Shown here one piece after another: positions 60,701-64,000 of a stretch of 64,000 nt of DNA (position 1 is the first letter of the stretch; each line of letters opens with the position of its first letter). Where the stretch lies: NCBI RefSeq assembly GCF_014633365.1, contig NC_068352.1, positions 2,038,393 to 2,102,392 on the forward strand, read 5' to 3'. The stretch comes from Diospyros lotus (Eukaryota > Streptophyta > Magnoliopsida > Ericales > Ebenaceae). The notes below the pieces were generated by a model. It was not told where the DNA came from, searched no databases, and saw only the letters and a list, made by a program, of their open reading frames with translations. Position numbers and translations under genes: made by a program.

Positions 60701-61235
60701 CAAATAACCTCAAATTCACATCATAGCTTTTAAGGGTGGTACCAGTAACCAATTGCCACCAATTGGTAGTAGCAAGAGTCAACAAAAATAAGAGTGGTAG
60801 GCCAGAGTTCGTAAGTTCCCTAAAGGGCTGCTTAGGGCTTTTAAGGTTGTTGGATTATTCAAATTACACTAAAGAAGTAAAAACATATGATGCGGATAAA
60901 ATTTTGATTTTTTTTAAGAAAATAAAAAAAAAAATTGAGTGATGTTCGTAATGTATTTGTTTCTTAATTCGGTGAATGTCAAAACATCGATCATATAAAA
61001 TATTTAAAAAATTTGTTATAAAGAGCTATACAAAAAAATATCATGGCGACACACTTAAATAATTAAAAGACATAAAATCCAAATTTTAAATTTTAAATCT
61101 CAATTTAATGAATAAGTCCCACGCCACTACCCCATAAGTAACTAAAAAAATGAATATTTTAGCGGGATATCTTGTAGTTGGGTGCTTAATCAATAATAGA
61201 GGTGGGATAGTAATTCAATATTGTGGGCATCATTG
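60701..61235. other. Intergenic DNA
   Basis: I see nothing besides A/T runs. Confidence 0.4.
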
Positions 61236-61773
61236 GAGTGCGATTTTGTTCACCCCCTTTAACGGGGGTAACTTTACCCCCGTTAGTTTGGGGGGTAAAA
61301 AGGTTATTTCGGGGGGGGGGGGGGGTCTTCACCCACCCGTTTCCCTCTCTCATCTCTCTCTCTCTCTCTCTCTCTCCCTCTCTTCTCTTCCCTTGCTCTT
61401 GCCGTCGTCGACCCTCTCGTCGCTTTCCGCTGCATCGCCCTGTCTCGTCGCGTTTTTGCAACGTCTCGCCGCGCCTCTACATCGCCTCGCCGTGCCTCTA
61501 CACTACCTTGCTGCTACATTGCGCCACCCCCTCGCAGTTGGCGAGTCGAGGCGGTCGACGCGCAAGAAGAGGCGACAACAACGACTAGAGAAGAAGAGGA
61601 AATGGGGGAGACAGGAGAGAAGAGAGGGAGAAACAAAGAGAAGAAGAGGGAAATAGAGAACAAAGAGAAAAAGAAAGGAGAAGAGGGAAGCAGAGAGAAG
61701 AGGAAATGGAAGATTAGTTTTTCACGAGGGTTATTTTAACCCCCATTAAATGGGGGTGAACAAAATCGCACTC
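61236..61773. mobile_element. MULE-like element with CT-to-GA switch cargo, 538 bp
   Basis: Long inverted termini start GAGTGCGATTTTGTTCACCC on both sides, mirrored exactly over about 21 bp and then continuing with GGGGG/CCCCC arms. Flanks GCATCATTG (61227-61235) and TCACAATTG (61774-61782) agree at 6 of 9 bases, so a 9-bp target duplication is possible but worn. A small hairpin, ACGGGGGTAA/TTACCCCCGT, lies at the left end and a 14-G run near 61311. Cargo is CT- and GC-rich to about 61510 and GA-rich after 61555, producing bias-driven ORFs on both strands. Confidence 0.7.
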
Positions 61774-63655
61774 TCACAATTGGGCATGGACATGCGGTAA
61801 AGTACAAATTCTATGGATTCCTTTTCCTTTTTTTTTTTTTGGGGGGGGGGGGGTGATTGGGTATGATACATCTCCTTGGCTAAGCTTCAACATTTAGGGC
61901 ACATTGTACATGAAGAATTGTTTTATTTGATTAGTTTAAATATGATTGACTTAAAATATCATATCTTTATGATATTTTATTTTCAGTAGATATATATAGG
62001 ATGTAACATTCTATCTCACCTAATCAAGTCAAATAGAGAGCCAACAAGGTTTAAGTTGTTGGGTCAATTTATCCCATTAAAATTCTTTATTCCTTTAGGG
62101 TTTATATGTAAAATTTTAGCTTAATTATAGGTTGCCCTCCTTGAAAAATGAAAATTTTTAATTCATCCTACTTTATTAGAGAATTGCAAAAAAAAAAAAA
62201 AAAAAAAAAGAAATTGGCATTTGGCTCTCCTAATAACTACAAAAAATAATTATTAAGTAGTGTGTTTGCAAGTTTACAAAATTTAGGGTCATAATATTAC
62301 TTTTTTGTTAATTTTAAAGACAAGTCCATTCATATTTAAGACATTCCTTTATCTTTTACATTTTTTTTTATTTTCTCTTACAAAACACACAAGCCCCATT
62401 TGTTTTTGTTTTTTGTTTTTTTTTTCATATATTTCAAACTAAATCAAATTCTTTCTTTAAATCATTCTGTGTTTAAATTCATAACACACATTTTAAACTC
62501 GTTTACTTTAATTTTTATTTTTAACCTAAATTAAAATATTATTAATTAATTATTTTTAAACTTATTTCCATCTCATCTAACATTCTTAGGGTAGTACAAA
62601 CGTATTTGAGAATTTGAGATACCACGAGGTTGCGGATTTGAATTTATCTCCGTACGGAATTATGCAATTGCATGAATCGTCTGTATCTATTCGAGAGATC
62701 AGGCTTTCAAGATTCGACTTGCAACGAATTTGTCTATTTATTTGGGGTTATGGAATAGATGAAGTCGTGAGTTTTAAAAAAAAATGAGATAAATCTAACT
62801 CAAAAATTGTGTGATTGAGAGACCGCTCAATTTCCCACTTTAAAAAAAAAAAAAAAACATTCGTCTTGAACCTTTATTCATTTCCTATTAAATACCTAAA
62901 TCCAGTTTCCAAACACATTACTTAACCAACATAACCCACATACTACCCCTTTACACTTTTTAATTCATTTCAATAGAACAAATAGAAAAATAAAAAAAAA
63001 ATAAAAAAAAAATGAAAGCCCTATTAGAGGCCATAACACTCTTAGCCTTTAGATTCGATTAATACTTTCATACGGGATTATACAATCATCTATATTTATC
63101 TTAGGGGTCAAATTTCGAACTTTGAATCTCGATAAACTTATCTGTACATTTAGACCAAGTTAAGATAAACTGTGATTTGTGATTTTTGAAGAGTATGAAA
63201 TAATCTGGCGAGATAAAAGATTACTGGTGATCGAAAACCTCTAGAATTTTTTATTTTATAAAAAAAAATTATCCTTTATTTGAGAGAAGAGTTGGGTAAA
63301 CAATAAAATGATACATAGGAAAAGAATGTAACCACATAAAAAGTAACATAAAATTTCTCTATCTTTTATTATTTAAGAAAGAGATTGAACGTCCACGCCA
63401 TTTACAATATATAAAGACTCGGTTCTTTTATTCTATTCTTCAATATATAAACAAACAAAGACAATTAAAACTCTAAAATTGAACGCCCGGAGCTTAATCA
63501 CTCCAAGCTGCAACTGATACTTAATTCACCCCAATTGATGATACAGTCCATACAAAAGGGTACATATATACCGATTCTTTCTGCGCTAGTTTCCGTTGAA
63601 GCAGGGTGGCTGGCGGCTGCTATTTGGCAGATGTGTGAATACTCAGCTCAAGAAC
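61774..63655. other. AT-rich intergenic DNA with SINE relics
   Basis: A G-run lies near 61840 and an A-run near 62187. 62585-62745 is a diverged tRNA-type SINE (GAGATACCACGAGGTTGCGG as in the copy near 27750), and a partial copy may lie near 63025-63140 (CATACGGGATTATACAAT). 63470-63655 is probably the 3' UTR of the aconitase gene on the minus strand. Confidence 0.4.
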
Positions 63656-63724
63656 TTACTGCTTAATCAGATTGCGAATGACGTATGGGAGGATGCCTCC
63701 ATGATCAAAGTATGCCAACTCAAC
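63656..63724 (-). CDS. ACO: Aconitate hydratase, last exon (22 codons plus stop)
   Basis: The minus strand reads an AG acceptor (CTGCAG) and then [21 protein letters not shown] and a stop. This is the extreme C-terminus of plant aconitase, in which [16 protein letters not shown] is nearly invariant. Aconitase converts citrate to isocitrate via cis-aconitate on a 4Fe-4S cluster, in the cytosol and mitochondria of plants. Only this exon is in the window; the iron-sulfur cysteines and all other domains lie beyond the right edge. The N-LIKQ ending resembles the ACO1-type isoform as I remember it. The exon begins in phase 0. Confidence 0.9.
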   Translation of the reverse strand, partial: VELAYFDHGGILPYVIRNLIKQ

Positions 63725-64000
63725 CTGCAGATTCAACCGCGCAAAATAAAGTGACCATGAATAATCGAAACCACATAAAATAATGTGACTCGAAAAGCAC
63801 AAGACAGCAACGCTGTAGCCTGTAGCTTCTTATCCCGCTGAGATTGTTACTATAGCCAAATGCAATTAGAGAACTTGGGAATGACATAAAAAATCTGTTG
63901 ATTTGATCACCGGATTCATGTGCCCCCCCCCCCCCCCCAACTAATCATCATCATTATTCAACCTCTCCACCTAAGGGGAATGATCAGAAAATGTAGCAAA
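63725..64000 (-). other. Last intron of the aconitase gene, partial
   Basis: No second exon is seen up to the window edge. A 17-C run at about 63923 may be an assembly-sensitive homopolymer. Confidence 0.6.

Noticed and set aside
61150..61656. 168-codon ORF near the right end
   Set aside because: It runs through MULE terminal repeats, a G-run and CT/GA-rich cargo. Other frames are also open there.

Overview
This window is nuclear DNA of a flowering plant, almost certainly a eudicot. The sequence is very AT-rich and gene-poor. Its genes have short exons with GT..AG introns, and the proteins belong to plant families (CDPK kinase, NIP1-like RING-H2 protein, BLT/USO1-like coiled-coil protein, aconitase, and an MGNC-type small protein). 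The repeats are typical plant LTR retrotransposons, MITEs, MULEs, hAT elements and SINEs. I cannot name the species.

Five protein genes are supported. They are a single-exon MGNC small protein (16327-16650, minus), a three-exon coiled-coil protein (36650-40866, plus), a five-exon NIP1-like RING-H2 protein (50342-52503, plus), an eight-exon calcium-dependent protein kinase closest to CPK29 (56424-60203, plus), and the last exon of an aconitase whose body lies beyond the right edge (63656-63724, minus). There is no operon-like organisation, and these genes have no evident functional link. Two are plausibly membrane- or signalling-related (CPK, RING-H2), and aconitase is central metabolism.

Most of the rest is transposable elements, many of which can be bounded to the base by target-site duplications (TSDs). 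There are solo LTRs at 859-1411, 21496-22936, 28701-31887 and 45518-45743; the last is a Cassandra-type TRIM carrying a 5S rRNA-like segment. A degenerate but structurally complete hAT element lies at 23030-26656. hAT-type MITEs, MULE-type elements with 9-bp TSDs, a two-copy inverted MITE family and a SINE family are spread through the window. At 21364-27109 a solo LTR and the hAT element sit inside an older MITE/MULE-like element.

Several MULE-like elements carry GC-rich CT-then-GA cargo. One such island (about 2945-3790) holds what looks like the truncated first exon of a 1-acyl-glycerol-3-phosphate acyltransferase, that is, a captured gene fragment. I found no CRISPR array, rRNA or tRNA gene, and nothing amounting to a new multi-gene system. 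The interest lies in transposon architecture and gene capture.
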